From contig NZ_BAAAZF010000001.1 in NCBI RefSeq assembly GCF_039536765.1, positions 682,001 to 746,000 of the forward strand: a stretch of 64,000 nt of DNA. The letters are read 5' to 3'. Below are positions 1-9,209 of this stretch, in pieces. Under the pieces are notes generated by a model. The model did no database searches, was not told the origin of the DNA, and saw only the letters and a program-made list of their open reading frames with translations. The translations under genes and the position numbers were made by a program. The first letter of the stretch is position 1. Each line of letters starts with the position of its first letter. Origin of the DNA: Parerythrobacter jejuensis (GTDB lineage Bacteria > Pseudomonadota > Alphaproteobacteria > Sphingomonadales > Sphingomonadaceae).

Positions 1-359
1 GCTATCTCGAAAAACTGAAGAACCCGAAGGAAGTGTGGCGCCTGCTGTCCGGCGGGGTTGATTTACGCAAACTGTTCGGCGGCTTGCAACAGGCCTCCAA
101 GGCGAAACCGGAACCCAGCGGCCTCGCAGAGCGTATGCAGGCGGGGATCGCCGACTATGAGGGCACCGTCCAGTTCGTGCTCGCGAGCGAAGACCGCACT
201 GCCCAAGTGTTCGACAGCGTCTGGCCCAAGGAAGATGCGAGAGTGAACCGGTGTGACGGGGCCACCCATGCTTATGTCGAACCCGATGCCAGTGCATGGC
301 TCGAAAAACGCATTCTCTCGGTGTTGAGGGGGCTATGTCCGGGTAAAAAGGCTGGCTAG
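1..359 (+). CDS. Exosortase A system-associated hydrolase 1, C-terminal fragment
   Basis: The reading frame is open from the left edge to a TAG at 357-359, so only about the last 118 residues are present. The fragment looks like the C-terminal half of the alpha/beta-hydrolase called exosortase A system-associated hydrolase 1, which accompanies exopolysaccharide and PEP-CTERM sorting loci. Visible support is the cap segment WRLLSGGVDLRKLFGGL, an acid-loop-like SEDRTAQVF and the late histidine in GATHAYVEP, which would supply the acid and histidine of a Ser-Asp-His triad. The nucleophile half lies outside the window. The gene converges on the RNA methyltransferase gene and overlaps its 3' end by 27 bp. 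A generic serine aminopeptidase-type hydrolase is the alternative. If the call is right, an EPS/exosortase locus should lie just to the left. Confidence 0.65.
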   Translation, partial: YLEKLKNPKEVWRLLSGGVDLRKLFGGLQQASKAKPEPSGLAERMQAGIADYEGTVQFVLASEDRTAQVFDSVWPKEDARVNRCDGATHAYVEPDASAWLEKRILSVLRGLCPGKKAG

Positions 360-1532
360 CTCGACATGGGTCGACCAGCGGAACTGGCCCACCGGGCGAA
401 CTTCGTCGAGCAGAAACCCGGCCTCTACCAGCGTCTTGGCATCCTTTGCCCAACTGGCCGGATTGCAACTGATATAGACGACGCGAGGGATCGAACTCTG
501 GGCAATTTGGAGAATCTGGTCGCGCGCGCCCGCCCGCGGCGGATCCAGCAACACCGCCCCGAATTTTGACAGATCTTCCGCCGTTAGAGGATTGCGGAAC
601 AGGTCGCGATGCTGCGGGAAGACGGGCTTGCCCGATCGACGCGCCGCGCTCTGACACGCCAGATGGGCATCGCGTGACGCCTCGGCAGCCAGCACCTTCG
701 AAGGTCCTGCCAGGCTCAGTGCAAAGGTGCCCAGGCCCGAAAACAGGTCCGCCACCGGCGTGATGCCGGCCAGCCACTCCTTCGCGGCACCAACCAATGC
801 GCGCTCGCCGTCTTCCGTCGCTTGCAGAAACGCGCCTGCCGGAAAGGCGACCGGAACACCACCCAAGGTCATCGTGGCAGGCTCCGGCTCCCAAACTGTT
901 TCAGGCCCCAAGCCGTCGTCTAGTGAAAGCCGCGCAAGATCATTGTCGCGAGCAAAATCCAACAGCGCCTCGGTTTGGCTCAGCCCCACTGCACGGATGC
1001 CCTTGATCCCGCACGCAACACCCTGATCAATCAACGCCAGTTCGATATCAGCGGCCAAGCGGCCTTCCCACAATTGCAACAGCTCGCGCAGCGGCGCGAC
1101 CAGGGAAAAGAGCTCTGGGCGCAGCACATGGCATTCCGACAGATCAACGAGCTTGTGCGAGCGCCCCTCGCGATAGCCGATCAGGACCTGTGCGCCCCGG
1201 CGCATGGCATGAAAGGTCGCGCGGCGGCGACTGCGTGGTGGCGAGAGGTGGGCCGGAGCGACCTTGGCGGCAACGATGCTCTGTCCTTCGGCGGCATAGG
1301 TCACGCGCTCGGAAACGAATTGCGCCAGCGCGACATCATCAGCATGTTGCAGCTGGCAGCCACCGCAATTCGCAAAATGCTTGCAAGGCGGGGATTGATG
1401 GCGCGGCCCGAATTGAAGCGTACCGTCTGCCGCCAACACGTCACCTGGAACTGCGCCAGCCACATGCTGCCCATCTGCGGTAACGCCATCGCCACGTGCG
1501 GCGATGCGGAGAATCTCTTGGGCCTGGTTCAC
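333..1532 (-). CDS. RNA m5U methyltransferase, TrmA/RlmC/RlmD family
   Basis: Predicted SAM-dependent uracil-5 methyltransferase acting on rRNA or tRNA in the cytoplasm (399 aa). Four cysteines fit an Fe-S cluster of the RlmD type: C50, C56 and C59 in the CKHFANCGGC segment, and C134. The SAM-binding motif is ADLFSGLGTFAL at about residue 260. The DPPRAG motif lies near 330 and the catalytic cysteine is in YISCNP (about C356). The N-terminal TRAM-like region is shorter than in E. coli RlmD, so I do not assign the exact target uridine. The start overlaps the nnr stop by 4 bp (ATGA), implying translational coupling. The 3' end overlaps the convergent hydrolase gene. Confidence 0.88.
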   Translation of the reverse strand: MNQAQEILRIAARGDGVTADGQHVAGAVPGDVLAADGTLQFGPRHQSPPCKHFANCGGCQLQHADDVALAQFVSERVTYAAEGQSIVAAKVAPAHLSPPRSRRRATFHAMRRGAQVLIGYREGRSHKLVDLSECHVLRPELFSLVAPLRELLQLWEGRLAADIELALIDQGVACGIKGIRAVGLSQTEALLDFARDNDLARLSLDDGLGPETVWEPEPATMTLGGVPVAFPAGAFLQATEDGERALVGAAKEWLAGITPVADLFSGLGTFALSLAGPSKVLAAEASRDAHLACQSAARRSGKPVFPQHRDLFRNPLTAEDLSKFGAVLLDPPRAGARDQILQIAQSSIPRVVYISCNPASWAKDAKTLVEAGFLLDEVRPVGQFRWSTHVELASLFTRT

Positions 1533-2932
1533 AAATACGCGGCGTAGGCGCTTGAAACCGCGTCCGCCAGCGTGCTTGCCGAAAAGGCCACACCTGCTTG
1601 CCGGGCGGCCTCATGATGGACCCAAACGCCCTGTGCGGCGGCCTGTGCGGGTTCTTCACCAGTCGCCAGCCGACTGGCGATGATCCCTGCCAGGACATCA
1701 CCGCTCCCGGCGACCGAGAGCCAGCTTGATCCGGCGGGGAAATACCCCACCCCCTCGGCATGGACGAGAATTGTGTCGGGTCCCTTCGCGAGCACGATCA
1801 TTCCCGTGGCCCGATGCAACGCCTCAGCGCAATCACGCTTGCTGTCGGACTTGATCGCAAAGGCGGAAGACAGGGCCTGTAATTCACCTTCATGCGGGGT
1901 GATCACAATCCGGGTCGCATCGACACCTTCCAGCATTCCCGGCTCCAGCAGCATCAAGGCATCGGCATCGAGAACCTTGCCTCCCGGGCCCGCCAGAGCC
2001 TGCGCCAGCATCTCGCGCGCGTCCGGTCCCCGGCCCAGTCCCGGACCAACCAGCACGGCCTTGATTCTTCTATCGCCCAGCGCATCAGCGAGATCAGTCA
2101 GGTCGACTACCAGATCGGCAGGAGAACTCTCTAGCTTCCGCGATGCGAACAGCTTCACATAGCCCGCCCCGCCCCCCATTGCCGCCTTTGCTGCAAGCAA
2201 GGCAGCGCCGGGCATCTCACCACCGATGACAGCGAGCAGCCCGCGCCGATATTTGTGGGAATCCGGCGTTGGCACAGCGAGCACAGGTTGCGGCCATACG
2301 GCTTCGCCACTCGCTTGGTCTCCCACCCCGATATCAACCAGTTTCTTGCTGCCCATCTGGTTCGCGGCGGGCCCGGTCCAATGTGCACGCTTCCATGCGC
2401 CAAGGGAAATCGTGCAATCATAAGCAGCAAGGCCCGCTTGCCAGCTGCCGGTATCGGCATCGACGCCGCTTGGGACATCTATCGCCACGCTGTGCACGTG
2501 GCTGTCCAGCAATTGTGCAATCATGGCAACATGCTCTGGCGACAGGGGCCGCGTCAGGCCGCTGCCAAATAGGCAATCGACAAACACGTCGCCGCTCGCA
2601 TCTGTGGCCTCTGGTGAAATCTCACCGCCAAACAGGTCTGCGGCCCGCTGCGCCGCCTCCGTCTTGGGCGGGATCGGCGCAATCACGCAGACTTCCCCGC
2701 CACGCTTGGCAATTTCGCAAGCGATGACGTAGCCGTCCCCGCCATTATTGCCCGGCCCGCACAGTATCGTGACAGGGCGCCCGCCGGATATGCGCCACAC
2801 CCATTCGGCTGCTCCGCAACCGGCCCGCTGCATCAATTCATGGACCGAGATTCCGGCATCCATCAGGGCCTGCTCGGCAGCCTGCATTGTGGCGACGGAC
2901 AGGACCTGGCTACTGGGCATCTTCGCCCGCAT
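1529..2932 (-). CDS. nnr: Bifunctional NAD(P)H-hydrate epimerase / ADP-dependent dehydratase
   Basis: Repairs NADHX and NADPHX, the hydrated forms of the nicotinamide cofactors. The N-terminal YjeF_N epimerase domain (about residues 1-205) carries CGPGNNGGDGY at 58-68. The C-terminal ribokinase-like dehydratase domain carries the catalytic AGSGDVLAG near residue 405 and the ITPHEGE segment upstream of it. The 467-aa length fits the fused bacterial form. The gene overlaps the upstream lipoprotein gene by 23 bp and the downstream methyltransferase gene by 4 bp. An in-frame ATG at 2920 is an alternative start; no strong ribosome site decides between them. Confidence 0.93.
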   Translation of the reverse strand: MRAKMPSSQVLSVATMQAAEQALMDAGISVHELMQRAGCGAAEWVWRISGGRPVTILCGPGNNGGDGYVIACEIAKRGGEVCVIAPIPPKTEAAQRAADLFGGEISPEATDASGDVFVDCLFGSGLTRPLSPEHVAMIAQLLDSHVHSVAIDVPSGVDADTGSWQAGLAAYDCTISLGAWKRAHWTGPAANQMGSKKLVDIGVGDQASGEAVWPQPVLAVPTPDSHKYRRGLLAVIGGEMPGAALLAAKAAMGGGAGYVKLFASRKLESSPADLVVDLTDLADALGDRRIKAVLVGPGLGRGPDAREMLAQALAGPGGKVLDADALMLLEPGMLEGVDATRIVITPHEGELQALSSAFAIKSDSKRDCAEALHRATGMIVLAKGPDTILVHAEGVGYFPAGSSWLSVAGSGDVLAGIIASRLATGEEPAQAAAQGVWVHHEAARQAGVAFSASTLADAVSSAYAAYL

Positions 2933-3281
2933 TGGCCGCAGCCGGGAAACGATAGCGGTCCACCCCCACGGTCACTTCCAGAACATCGCCATCCAGCCGG
3001 TTGACCGCCCCTTCTGCCCCGTCATGGGGGATCAGCCCGGTGCCATCTCCGGCAAGGTTGAACAGCCGGAATCCGCCGCGCGGGTGATTGACCCGGAACA
3101 CGGTTTCTCCCTCGCGCTCAAATTTCTGCAAAGTGCAGGACTCGGTGAAATCGGTGCCCGGGCCTATCGCGCAGGACAGCATCTGGTCCCCCTGTGCGGC
3201 GGCCATTTCGTCGACGGGATCGCTCTGCGAACAGGCAGCAAGGCTGAACAAAAGGACTGCACTAAATATCCGCATAGACAT
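2910..3281 (-). CDS. Small putative lipoprotein, unknown function
   Basis: A 123-aa protein I do not recognise. The N-terminus is a short lipoprotein signal: hydrophobic stretch, then lipobox LAAC with C17 as the predicted lipidated residue. The mature part is acidic and has two further cysteines (in LSCAIG and ESCTLQ) that could form a disulfide, followed by short beta-rich segments ending in [11 protein letters not shown]. It is embedded between ilvD and nnr with overlaps on both sides (20 bp with ilvD, 23 bp with nnr), so it is probably translated in coupled fashion with them. Nothing in the sequence suggests an enzymatic function. Confidence 0.75.
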   Translation of the reverse strand: MSMRIFSAVLLFSLAACSQSDPVDEMAAAQGDQMLSCAIGPGTDFTESCTLQKFEREGETVFRVNHPRGGFRLFNLAGDGTGLIPHDGAEGAVNRLDGDVLEVTVGVDRYRFPAAANAGEDAQ

Positions 3282-4983
3282 GCTTTTCCGCTTTGGCTCC
3301 GGGGTGGGTCACCGCGCCTTGATAAGCCGGGCCGACATTCTGTGCAAAGCGCCAGAGCGCGCCTGCCTGATAATCGTTCTCGCGCGGTTGCCATGCCGTG
3401 CGCCGCCGTTCGAGGATGGCCGGCTCGACCTCCAGCTCGATCATGCCGGTTTCGGCATCGATGCTGATCATATCGCCGTCCTCGACCAGGGCGATGGGCC
3501 CGCCATCGGCAGCTTCCGGGCCGACATGGCCGATACAGAAGCCCCGGGTTGCGCCAGAGAAGCGGCCATCGGTAATCAGCGCGACCTTTTCACCCATGCC
3601 CTGCCCATACAGCGCAGCGGTAGTCGACAACATTTCCCGCATGCCCGGGCCACCCTTGGGCCCTTCGTAACGGATCACAATGACGCACCCTTCGGCGATA
3701 TCGCGCCGTTCGACTGCCTCGAACGCTTCTTCCTCGCACTCGAACACCCGCGCCGGACCGGTGAATTGCAACCTGTCCATCCCTGCGACTTTCACGATCG
3801 CCCCTTCCGGCGCAAGCGAGCCCTTGAGGCCCACTACGCCGCCTGTGGGCGTAATCGGGGACTTCACATCGTAGAAGACCTTCTGGTCGGGATTCCAGGT
3901 AATCTCTTCGAGGTTTTCACCCAGAGCCTTGCCCGTTACGGTGATCGGCTCGGGATCGAGGAAGCCGCCATCAAGCAGCGTTTTCATCGCCATGTAGACC
4001 CCACCTGCCTCATGCATATCCTTGGCAACATACTGTCCACCAGGCTTGAGGTCTGCGATGTAAGGCGTTGATTTGAATATCTCGGCGACATCGAACAGGT
4101 GAAAATCGATGCCACATTCATTGGCCATCGCCGGCAGATGGAGCGCCGCGTTGGTCGAGCCTCCGGTGGCCGCCACCACGCGCGCTGCATTCTCGAAAGC
4201 AGCCTTTGTACAGATGTCGCGCGGGCGCAGGTTGCGCTCCAGCAAAGTCATCACCTGCCGACCGGCGGCGACGGCGATTTCCTCGCGCGAACGATAGGGC
4301 GCAGGGGCCATATTGCTGTTGGGTAGCGACAGGCCGATCGCCTCACCTACGCATGCCATGGTGTTGGCGGTGAACTGGCCGCCACAGGCACCGTGGCCGG
4401 GGCACGCGACCTTTTCGAGCGCCTGCAGCTCCTTCAGCGGGCAATTCCCGGCGGCATGTTGCCCCACAGCCTCGAACACATCGACCACGGTCACATCCTT
4501 GCCGTGATGGGTCCCGGGCAGGATCGAGCCGCCATAGACGAAGATCGAAGGTACATTCAGGCGCAGCATAGCCATCATCATACCCGGCAAGCTCTTGTCA
4601 CAACCGGCAAAGCCGACCAGCGCATCATAGCAATGCCCGCGTACCGACAGCTCGACAGAATCGGCGATCACTTCGCGGCTGGCGAGCGAGCTTTTCATGC
4701 CCTGGTGGCCCATCGCGATGCCATCGGTTACGGTGATGGTATTGAACCGGCGCGGCATGCCGCCGCCTTCCTCCACTCCGGTGCGGCAGATATCGGCCTG
4801 CGCATCCAGCGTGGTATTGCACGGCGCGCTGTCATTCCCCGCGCTTGCCACTGCAACAAAAGGCCGCGCGATTTCTTCGGAAGATAGCCCCATGGCATAA
4901 TAGTAAGACCGGTGCGGCGCACGCTCCGGTCCGACCGAGACATGGCGGCTCGGCAGCCTGGATTTGTCGAATGTGTTGGTCAC
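3262..4983 (-). CDS. ilvD: Dihydroxy-acid dehydratase
   Basis: Dehydrates 2,3-dihydroxy acids to 2-keto acids in valine, isoleucine and pantothenate synthesis. The 573-aa IlvD/Edd protein shows Fe-S ligand cysteines in [23 protein letters not shown] and [17 protein letters not shown]. The C-terminal [20 protein letters not shown] block is typical of the active site. Length and the [14 protein letters not shown] segment resemble the shorter [2Fe-2S] class rather than the roughly 616-aa E. coli [4Fe-4S] enzyme; that assignment is by resemblance. It appears to lead an overlapping set ilvD - lipoprotein - nnr - RNA methyltransferase. A REP doublet lies just upstream. Confidence 0.97.
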   Translation of the reverse strand: MTNTFDKSRLPSRHVSVGPERAPHRSYYYAMGLSSEEIARPFVAVASAGNDSAPCNTTLDAQADICRTGVEEGGGMPRRFNTITVTDGIAMGHQGMKSSLASREVIADSVELSVRGHCYDALVGFAGCDKSLPGMMMAMLRLNVPSIFVYGGSILPGTHHGKDVTVVDVFEAVGQHAAGNCPLKELQALEKVACPGHGACGGQFTANTMACVGEAIGLSLPNSNMAPAPYRSREEIAVAAGRQVMTLLERNLRPRDICTKAAFENAARVVAATGGSTNAALHLPAMANECGIDFHLFDVAEIFKSTPYIADLKPGGQYVAKDMHEAGGVYMAMKTLLDGGFLDPEPITVTGKALGENLEEITWNPDQKVFYDVKSPITPTGGVVGLKGSLAPEGAIVKVAGMDRLQFTGPARVFECEEEAFEAVERRDIAEGCVIVIRYEGPKGGPGMREMLSTTAALYGQGMGEKVALITDGRFSGATRGFCIGHVGPEAADGGPIALVEDGDMISIDAETGMIELEVEPAILERRRTAWQPRENDYQAGALWRFAQNVGPAYQGAVTHPGAKAEKHVYADI

Positions 4984-4997
4984 GCGAATTTTCTCCC

Positions 4998-5024
4998 GTC
5001 ACCCCGGCGAACGCTGGGGTCTCG
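4998..5024. repeat. REP-like element, left half of an inverted doublet
   Basis: A 27-bp unit beginning GTCACCCCGGCGAA and able to fold as ACCCCGGCG-AA-CGCTGGGGT with one G-T wobble. It is an inverted, diverged copy of the unit at 5050-5076. Similar units are abundant between genes of sphingomonads and related bacteria. Confidence 0.7.
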
Positions 5025-5049
5025 TCCCACACGGTCCGGCATTGCGGAT

Positions 5050-5076
5050 CGAAATCCCAGCTTTCGCTGGGATGAC
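5050..5076. repeat. REP-like element, right half of an inverted doublet
   Basis: A 27-bp unit containing the perfect hairpin ATCCCAGC-TTTC-GCTGGGAT and ending GGGATGAC. Its reverse complement matches the unit at 4998-5024 at about 22 of 27 positions. Together they form a REPIN-like doublet with 25 bp between, in the spacer between ilvD and the N-formylglutamate amidohydrolase gene. Confidence 0.7.
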
Positions 5077-5131
5077 CGATGTTTTCAAGCGCAAGCAGGC
5101 TTTAGCAGGCCCTAGCCCGCCTTCTGCCGGG

Positions 5132-5884
5132 TCAAACGCCGCGCAGCGCCAGGGCTGTGCGATTGGCGACATCTGCCACCAATGCAGCCCAGCGAGCCTG
5201 CTCTGCCTCGGACACGATCAGATCCTGCCGGATCTCGATGGTAAGATAGGGGCGCCCATGCGCCTCTGCGTGCCGATCCATCGTCGCGTTGAGCTGTTTG
5301 CCTGAATAGGGTTCGTTGTCGCCAACCGTCAGCCCTTCTTCACCGAACAGGCGGATGGCATGGCGCGCGGCGCTATCGTCCTGGTTGTAGAGCAATGCCA
5401 CTTCCCACGGGCGCTCCTCGTCGCTCGAACGCAAGCTGGGGGTGAAGCTGTGCAGCGCGACGATCAATTCCGGCTGCGCGGCATCGAGCCACCGGGCCAT
5501 CTCCGTGTGGTATGGGCGATGGAACCGGTCGAGGCGCTTTTCCAGATCGGCGCCGATATTGCCCGGGATCAAGTGCCCGTCACTGCTGATCGGCATCACA
5601 CCTTCCTGGTCCTCATGACGATGCAAATCGCACACCAGCCGGCTGGCAGTGGCGATATGGGCCGGGATGCCATGCCGGCGGGCCAGCCGGTCTGCGATCC
5701 CTCCGGTGCCGATATCTACCGCGATATGCGTTTCCAGCAATTCCGCAGCGATGCCGAGCGGCACGTCGTCCGGCACAAAGTTCGAGGCATGGTCCGCCAC
5801 ACACACGATCCGGCCCGGAACGGGCTCGCCAACCTGGCGATAGGGCAGATCGTCCATCATCGTAAGCATCCTTGCATCTGCCAC
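5132..5884 (-). CDS. N-formylglutamate amidohydrolase family protein
   Basis: A 250-aa protein of the N-formylglutamate amidohydrolase family, which hydrolyses N-formyl-L-glutamate to formate and glutamate in one branch of histidine degradation. Family features are ADHASNFVP near residue 31, FHRPYHTEMARW, VALHSFTPSL and the C-terminal TIEIRQDLI. No hut genes lie nearby, so a role on another formylated or acylated amino acid is possible. The start lies inside the ispE 3' end (28-bp overlap), so the two are probably co-transcribed. An ATG seven codons in (MLTMMDD) is a possible alternative start. Confidence 0.85.
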   Translation of the reverse strand: MADARMLTMMDDLPYRQVGEPVPGRIVCVADHASNFVPDDVPLGIAAELLETHIAVDIGTGGIADRLARRHGIPAHIATASRLVCDLHRHEDQEGVMPISSDGHLIPGNIGADLEKRLDRFHRPYHTEMARWLDAAQPELIVALHSFTPSLRSSDEERPWEVALLYNQDDSAARHAIRLFGEEGLTVGDNEPYSGKQLNATMDRHAEAHGRPYLTIEIRQDLIVSEAEQARWAALVADVANRTALALRGV

Positions 5885-6669
5885 CAGCCGGGCTTCGAAA
5901 AAGCCAGCTTTTCTGCGGCCTCGCGCATGACGTCATGACGTTCATACAGCGCATAACAGGTGGCACCTGAACCAGACATACGGGCAAGAAGCGGATTGGT
6001 TTCGCGAAGCGCGGCCAACACATCCGAAATCGGCGGACACAGCGATATCGCCGGTTGCTCCAGGTCATTGCGGCCCTGCATCGCAATCTCGCGGACGCTA
6101 CCCTCAGGCATTGCACCTCGATCCTCGCCATCCCACGCCGCAAAGACTGGGCCGGTCGCCAGAGGGATGCGCGGATTGACCAGCAGCACGGCCATTCCTT
6201 CAAGATCATTGGTGATCGGCAGCAACTGCGTGCCGGTTCCCCTGCCGATGCAAGCAACACTTTCCACACAGGCGGGTACATCGGCGCCAAGCCTGGCGGC
6301 GCGCTCCTGCCAATCCTCGGGCAGGCCATCCAATGCGCGCACAATCCTGAACACTGCCCCGGCATCGGCCGAGCCACCCCCCAGCCCCGCAGCTACGGGC
6401 AGGTTCTTCTCAAGCGCAATCGCCAAGCCACCTGCACGCGGCAGAGCATTCAGGGTCTTGGCAATGATATTATCAAATGGATCAGTCAGTTGCTGTCCAA
6501 ACTCGCCAAAAGTTCGAACTTCGTCCTGTGCGGCCTTTCGGGCAGACAACACATCGCCGCCATCAATAAAGGCGAACAGCGTTTCGAGCTCGTGATAGCC
6601 ATCCTCGCGCCGCTTGCGGACATGCAGCGCGAGGTTGATCTTGGCATAAGCGGTTTCGGTAATGGACAC
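5857..6669 (-). CDS. ispE: 4-diphosphocytidyl-2-C-methyl-D-erythritol kinase
   Basis: Phosphorylates CDP-methylerythritol in the MEP route to isoprenoids. The 270-aa GHMP-kinase shows the N-terminal YAKINLALHV segment, the ATP loop PVAAGLGGGSADAGAVFR near residue 90 and the C-terminal MSGSGATCYALY motif. It sits 16 bp downstream of the ETF-ubiquinone oxidoreductase gene on the same strand and overlaps the following amidohydrolase gene by 28 bp. Confidence 0.95.
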   Translation of the reverse strand: MSITETAYAKINLALHVRKRREDGYHELETLFAFIDGGDVLSARKAAQDEVRTFGEFGQQLTDPFDNIIAKTLNALPRAGGLAIALEKNLPVAAGLGGGSADAGAVFRIVRALDGLPEDWQERAARLGADVPACVESVACIGRGTGTQLLPITNDLEGMAVLLVNPRIPLATGPVFAAWDGEDRGAMPEGSVREIAMQGRNDLEQPAISLCPPISDVLAALRETNPLLARMSGSGATCYALYERHDVMREAAEKLAFSKPGWWQMQGCLR

Positions 6670-6685
6670 GCTTTAGCGGCGCAGG

Positions 6686-8335
6686 TCACATATTCGGATA
6701 GTTCGGTCCGCCGCCACCCTCTGGTGTGACCCAGTTGATGTTCTGGTTCGGGTCCTTGATGTCGCAGGTCTTGCAGTGGACGCAGTTTTGCGAGTTGATC
6801 ACGAAGTTCATCTCGCCGCTATCCTCGTCAGCCACCCATTCGTAGACGCCGGCCGGGCAATAGCGGGTCGAAGGGCCGCCATACACCAACAGCTCGCTTT
6901 CTTTCTGCAGCTCCGGATTCTTGACCTGCAGGTGGACCGGCTGGTCCTCTGCATGGTTGGTATAGCTGAAGGCAACCGATGTCAGCCGGTCAAAGCTGAT
7001 TTCATTGTCCGGTTTGGGATAGTTGATCGGCGGGAACAGATCGGCCCGGCCGGTATAGGTATAGTCCGGGCTGTGCTTCATCGCGAGCGGCAGGCCGATC
7101 TTCAGCGTGCGCATCCACATGTCGGCACCTGCCAGCACTGTACCCAGATCGCCACCAAATTTGGCCACCAGTGGCTGCGCATTCTGGACTTTCTTGAGCT
7201 CGGTCGCGATCCAGCTCTCCCGCAAATTCGCTTCGTAATCAGCGAGTTCGGTGTGCTCCTTGTCAGCCGCCAGAGCTTCTGCAGCGGCCTCTGCGGCCAG
7301 CATGCCGCTTTTCATCGCGGTGTGGCTGCCCTTGATCCGGGGCACGTTGACGAAGCCCGCTGCACAGCCAATCAGTGCGCCGCCCGGGAAGGCGAGCTTG
7401 GGCACAGACTGCCAGCCGCCTTCATTGATCGCCCGCGCGCCATAGGCCACACGCTTCCCACCCTCGAGATATTCCCTGATCGCCGGATGTGTCTTCCAGC
7501 GCTGGAATTCCTGGAACGGCGAGACGTAGGGGTTCTTGTAATCGAGCGCGGTCACGAAACCGAGCGCAACCTGGCCATTGGCCTGGTGATAGAGGAAGCC
7601 CCCGCCCCAGCTGTCGCTTTCGGAAAGCGGCCAGCCCTGCGTGTGGATCACACGGCCCGGCACATGCTTGTCGGGATCGATATCCCACAATTCCTTGATA
7701 CCCAGGCCATAGACCTGCGGCTGGCAATTGGCCTCAAGGTCGAATTTCGCCTTCATTTCCTTGGTCAGGCTGCCGCGAGCACCCTCGGCGAAGAAGGTAT
7801 ATTTCGCCTCGATTTCCATGCCGGGCTGAAAATCGCCCTTCTCGCTGCCATCGGCGGCAATGCCCATATCCTGGGTGATGACGCCTTTGACCGCGCCATT
7901 GTCGTCAAACATTACTTCCGAAGCGGGGAAGCCGGGGAATACCATCACGCCCAAGCCTTCGGCCTGTTCGGCCAGCCAGCGGGTCAGATTGCCGAGCGAA
8001 CCGGTGTAGCACCCGTCATTGCTCATAAAGGGAGGCATCATGATATGCGGCATGCCGAACTTGCCGTTCTTTGACAGCATCCAGTGCCAATTGTCGGTCA
8101 CTGGCGTTTCTGCCATCGCGCAATCCATGTCGCGCCATTCGGGCAGCAGCTCGTCCAGAGATTTCGGATCGACGACCGCGCCGGACAGAATATGCGCCCC
8201 GATCTCGGAGCCTTTCTCCAAGACGACGACTTCGATCTCTTCGTTGATCTGCTTGAGACGGATCGCCGCTGCAAGGCCGGCCACGCCGCCCCCGACGATC
8301 ACAACGTCACATGGCATGGATTCGCGTTCGCTCAT
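6686..8335 (-). CDS. Electron transfer flavoprotein-ubiquinone oxidoreductase
   Basis: Membrane-associated enzyme that passes electrons from reduced ETF (acyl-CoA and amino-acid dehydrogenases) to ubiquinone. The 549-aa protein begins with the FAD dinucleotide fold VVIVGGGVAGLAAAIRL. Its C-terminus carries the [4Fe-4S] ligands in RYCPAGVYEW and NCVHCKTCDIKDP. Length and motif order match the full family. The start at 8335 leaves an 88-bp divergent spacer to the plus-strand gene at 8424. The ETF subunits etfA and etfB are not in the window. Confidence 0.96.
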   Translation of the reverse strand: MSERESMPCDVVIVGGGVAGLAAAIRLKQINEEIEVVVLEKGSEIGAHILSGAVVDPKSLDELLPEWRDMDCAMAETPVTDNWHWMLSKNGKFGMPHIMMPPFMSNDGCYTGSLGNLTRWLAEQAEGLGVMVFPGFPASEVMFDDNGAVKGVITQDMGIAADGSEKGDFQPGMEIEAKYTFFAEGARGSLTKEMKAKFDLEANCQPQVYGLGIKELWDIDPDKHVPGRVIHTQGWPLSESDSWGGGFLYHQANGQVALGFVTALDYKNPYVSPFQEFQRWKTHPAIREYLEGGKRVAYGARAINEGGWQSVPKLAFPGGALIGCAAGFVNVPRIKGSHTAMKSGMLAAEAAAEALAADKEHTELADYEANLRESWIATELKKVQNAQPLVAKFGGDLGTVLAGADMWMRTLKIGLPLAMKHSPDYTYTGRADLFPPINYPKPDNEISFDRLTSVAFSYTNHAEDQPVHLQVKNPELQKESELLVYGGPSTRYCPAGVYEWVADEDSGEMNFVINSQNCVHCKTCDIKDPNQNINWVTPEGGGGPNYPNM

Positions 8336-8423
8336 GTCCTGTTGGACCTTTCGTTCAAACCGGTGAAACTTCGCAGAAAGCCTTGATTGCTGGGGGCGTT
8401 GAGGTCAAGACCTGCCCACGCCC

Positions 8424-9209
8424 ATGGACACACTCGCTACCCCTGTTTCAAAGAGCGATATCGCTGCTGCGTATGACTGGTGGAAGCTGGCCGGCGTGGA
8501 TCTGGAGCTGCGGGATGAGGCCACAGGCTGGCTTGATCAAGAGACCAAGCACGCTGCAGCAGACGCTACGGAAAGCGAGCCGAAAGCGGTGGTGCGCAAG
8601 CGCAAGCCGGTGGAGCCGCGCCGGGCCGCTGTTGCCTCTGCCGGAATTGCCCCGGTCGGCAGCGAGAAAGCAGAATGGCCAGGCGATCTCGCCGCATTCC
8701 GGCAATGGTGGGTCGAAGACGAAAAATTTGCATCCTCCGGTGCGTTTCCCCGAATTGCCCCGCGCGGCCCGGCGCAAGCGGAGCTGCTGGTTCTCGTTCC
8801 GCAACCCGAGGAAGGCGATAGCGATACGCTGCTGTCGGGTAAGCAGGGCGCGCTTATCAGCGGGTTCCTGAGAGCAGCTGATCTGGATGAGGAGAGCGTC
8901 TATTTCGCCTCCGTCCTGCCGCGTCATACGCTTCAGCCTGATTGGGAGGAAGTTGGCCGTGTAGGATACGGCGCGTTATGCGCGCATCACATCGCGTTGG
9001 CGGCGCCGAAACGGATAATTTCCTTCGGCCGACTCGTCGCGCCGCTTTTGCCGCACGAATCAGCGCAAGCCTCTGCAAATTTACCTAGTTTTAACCATGA
9101 AGGTCTCAGCATTCCGCTGCTGCCAGCGCGCGATGTAGCGAATTTGCTGCGTCGTCCCGGATTCCGGGCCCGGTTCTGGCAAGAGTGGCTCGAATTTACG
9201 GATGGCTAG
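8424..9209 (+). CDS. Uracil-DNA glycosylase-like protein with degenerate motifs
   Basis: A 261-aa protein whose C-terminal half (from about residue 110) has the order of a family 4/5 uracil-DNA glycosylase domain: a beta strand LLVLVPQPEEGDSD, the segment LLSGKQGALISGFLRAA, VYFASVLPRHT, and a late LLPARDVANLLRRP. The usual catalytic signature (G-E-A-P-G near the start, H-P-S near the end) is replaced, and the four Fe-S cysteines of family 4 enzymes are absent. It may therefore be inactive or have changed substrate. The N-terminal 100 residues are charged and low in complexity. It overlaps the lytic transglycosylase gene by 8 bp, so the two are probably coupled. Confidence 0.55.
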   Translation: MDTLATPVSKSDIAAAYDWWKLAGVDLELRDEATGWLDQETKHAAADATESEPKAVVRKRKPVEPRRAAVASAGIAPVGSEKAEWPGDLAAFRQWWVEDEKFASSGAFPRIAPRGPAQAELLVLVPQPEEGDSDTLLSGKQGALISGFLRAADLDEESVYFASVLPRHTLQPDWEEVGRVGYGALCAHHIALAAPKRIISFGRLVAPLLPHESAQASANLPSFNHEGLSIPLLPARDVANLLRRPGFRARFWQEWLEFTDG

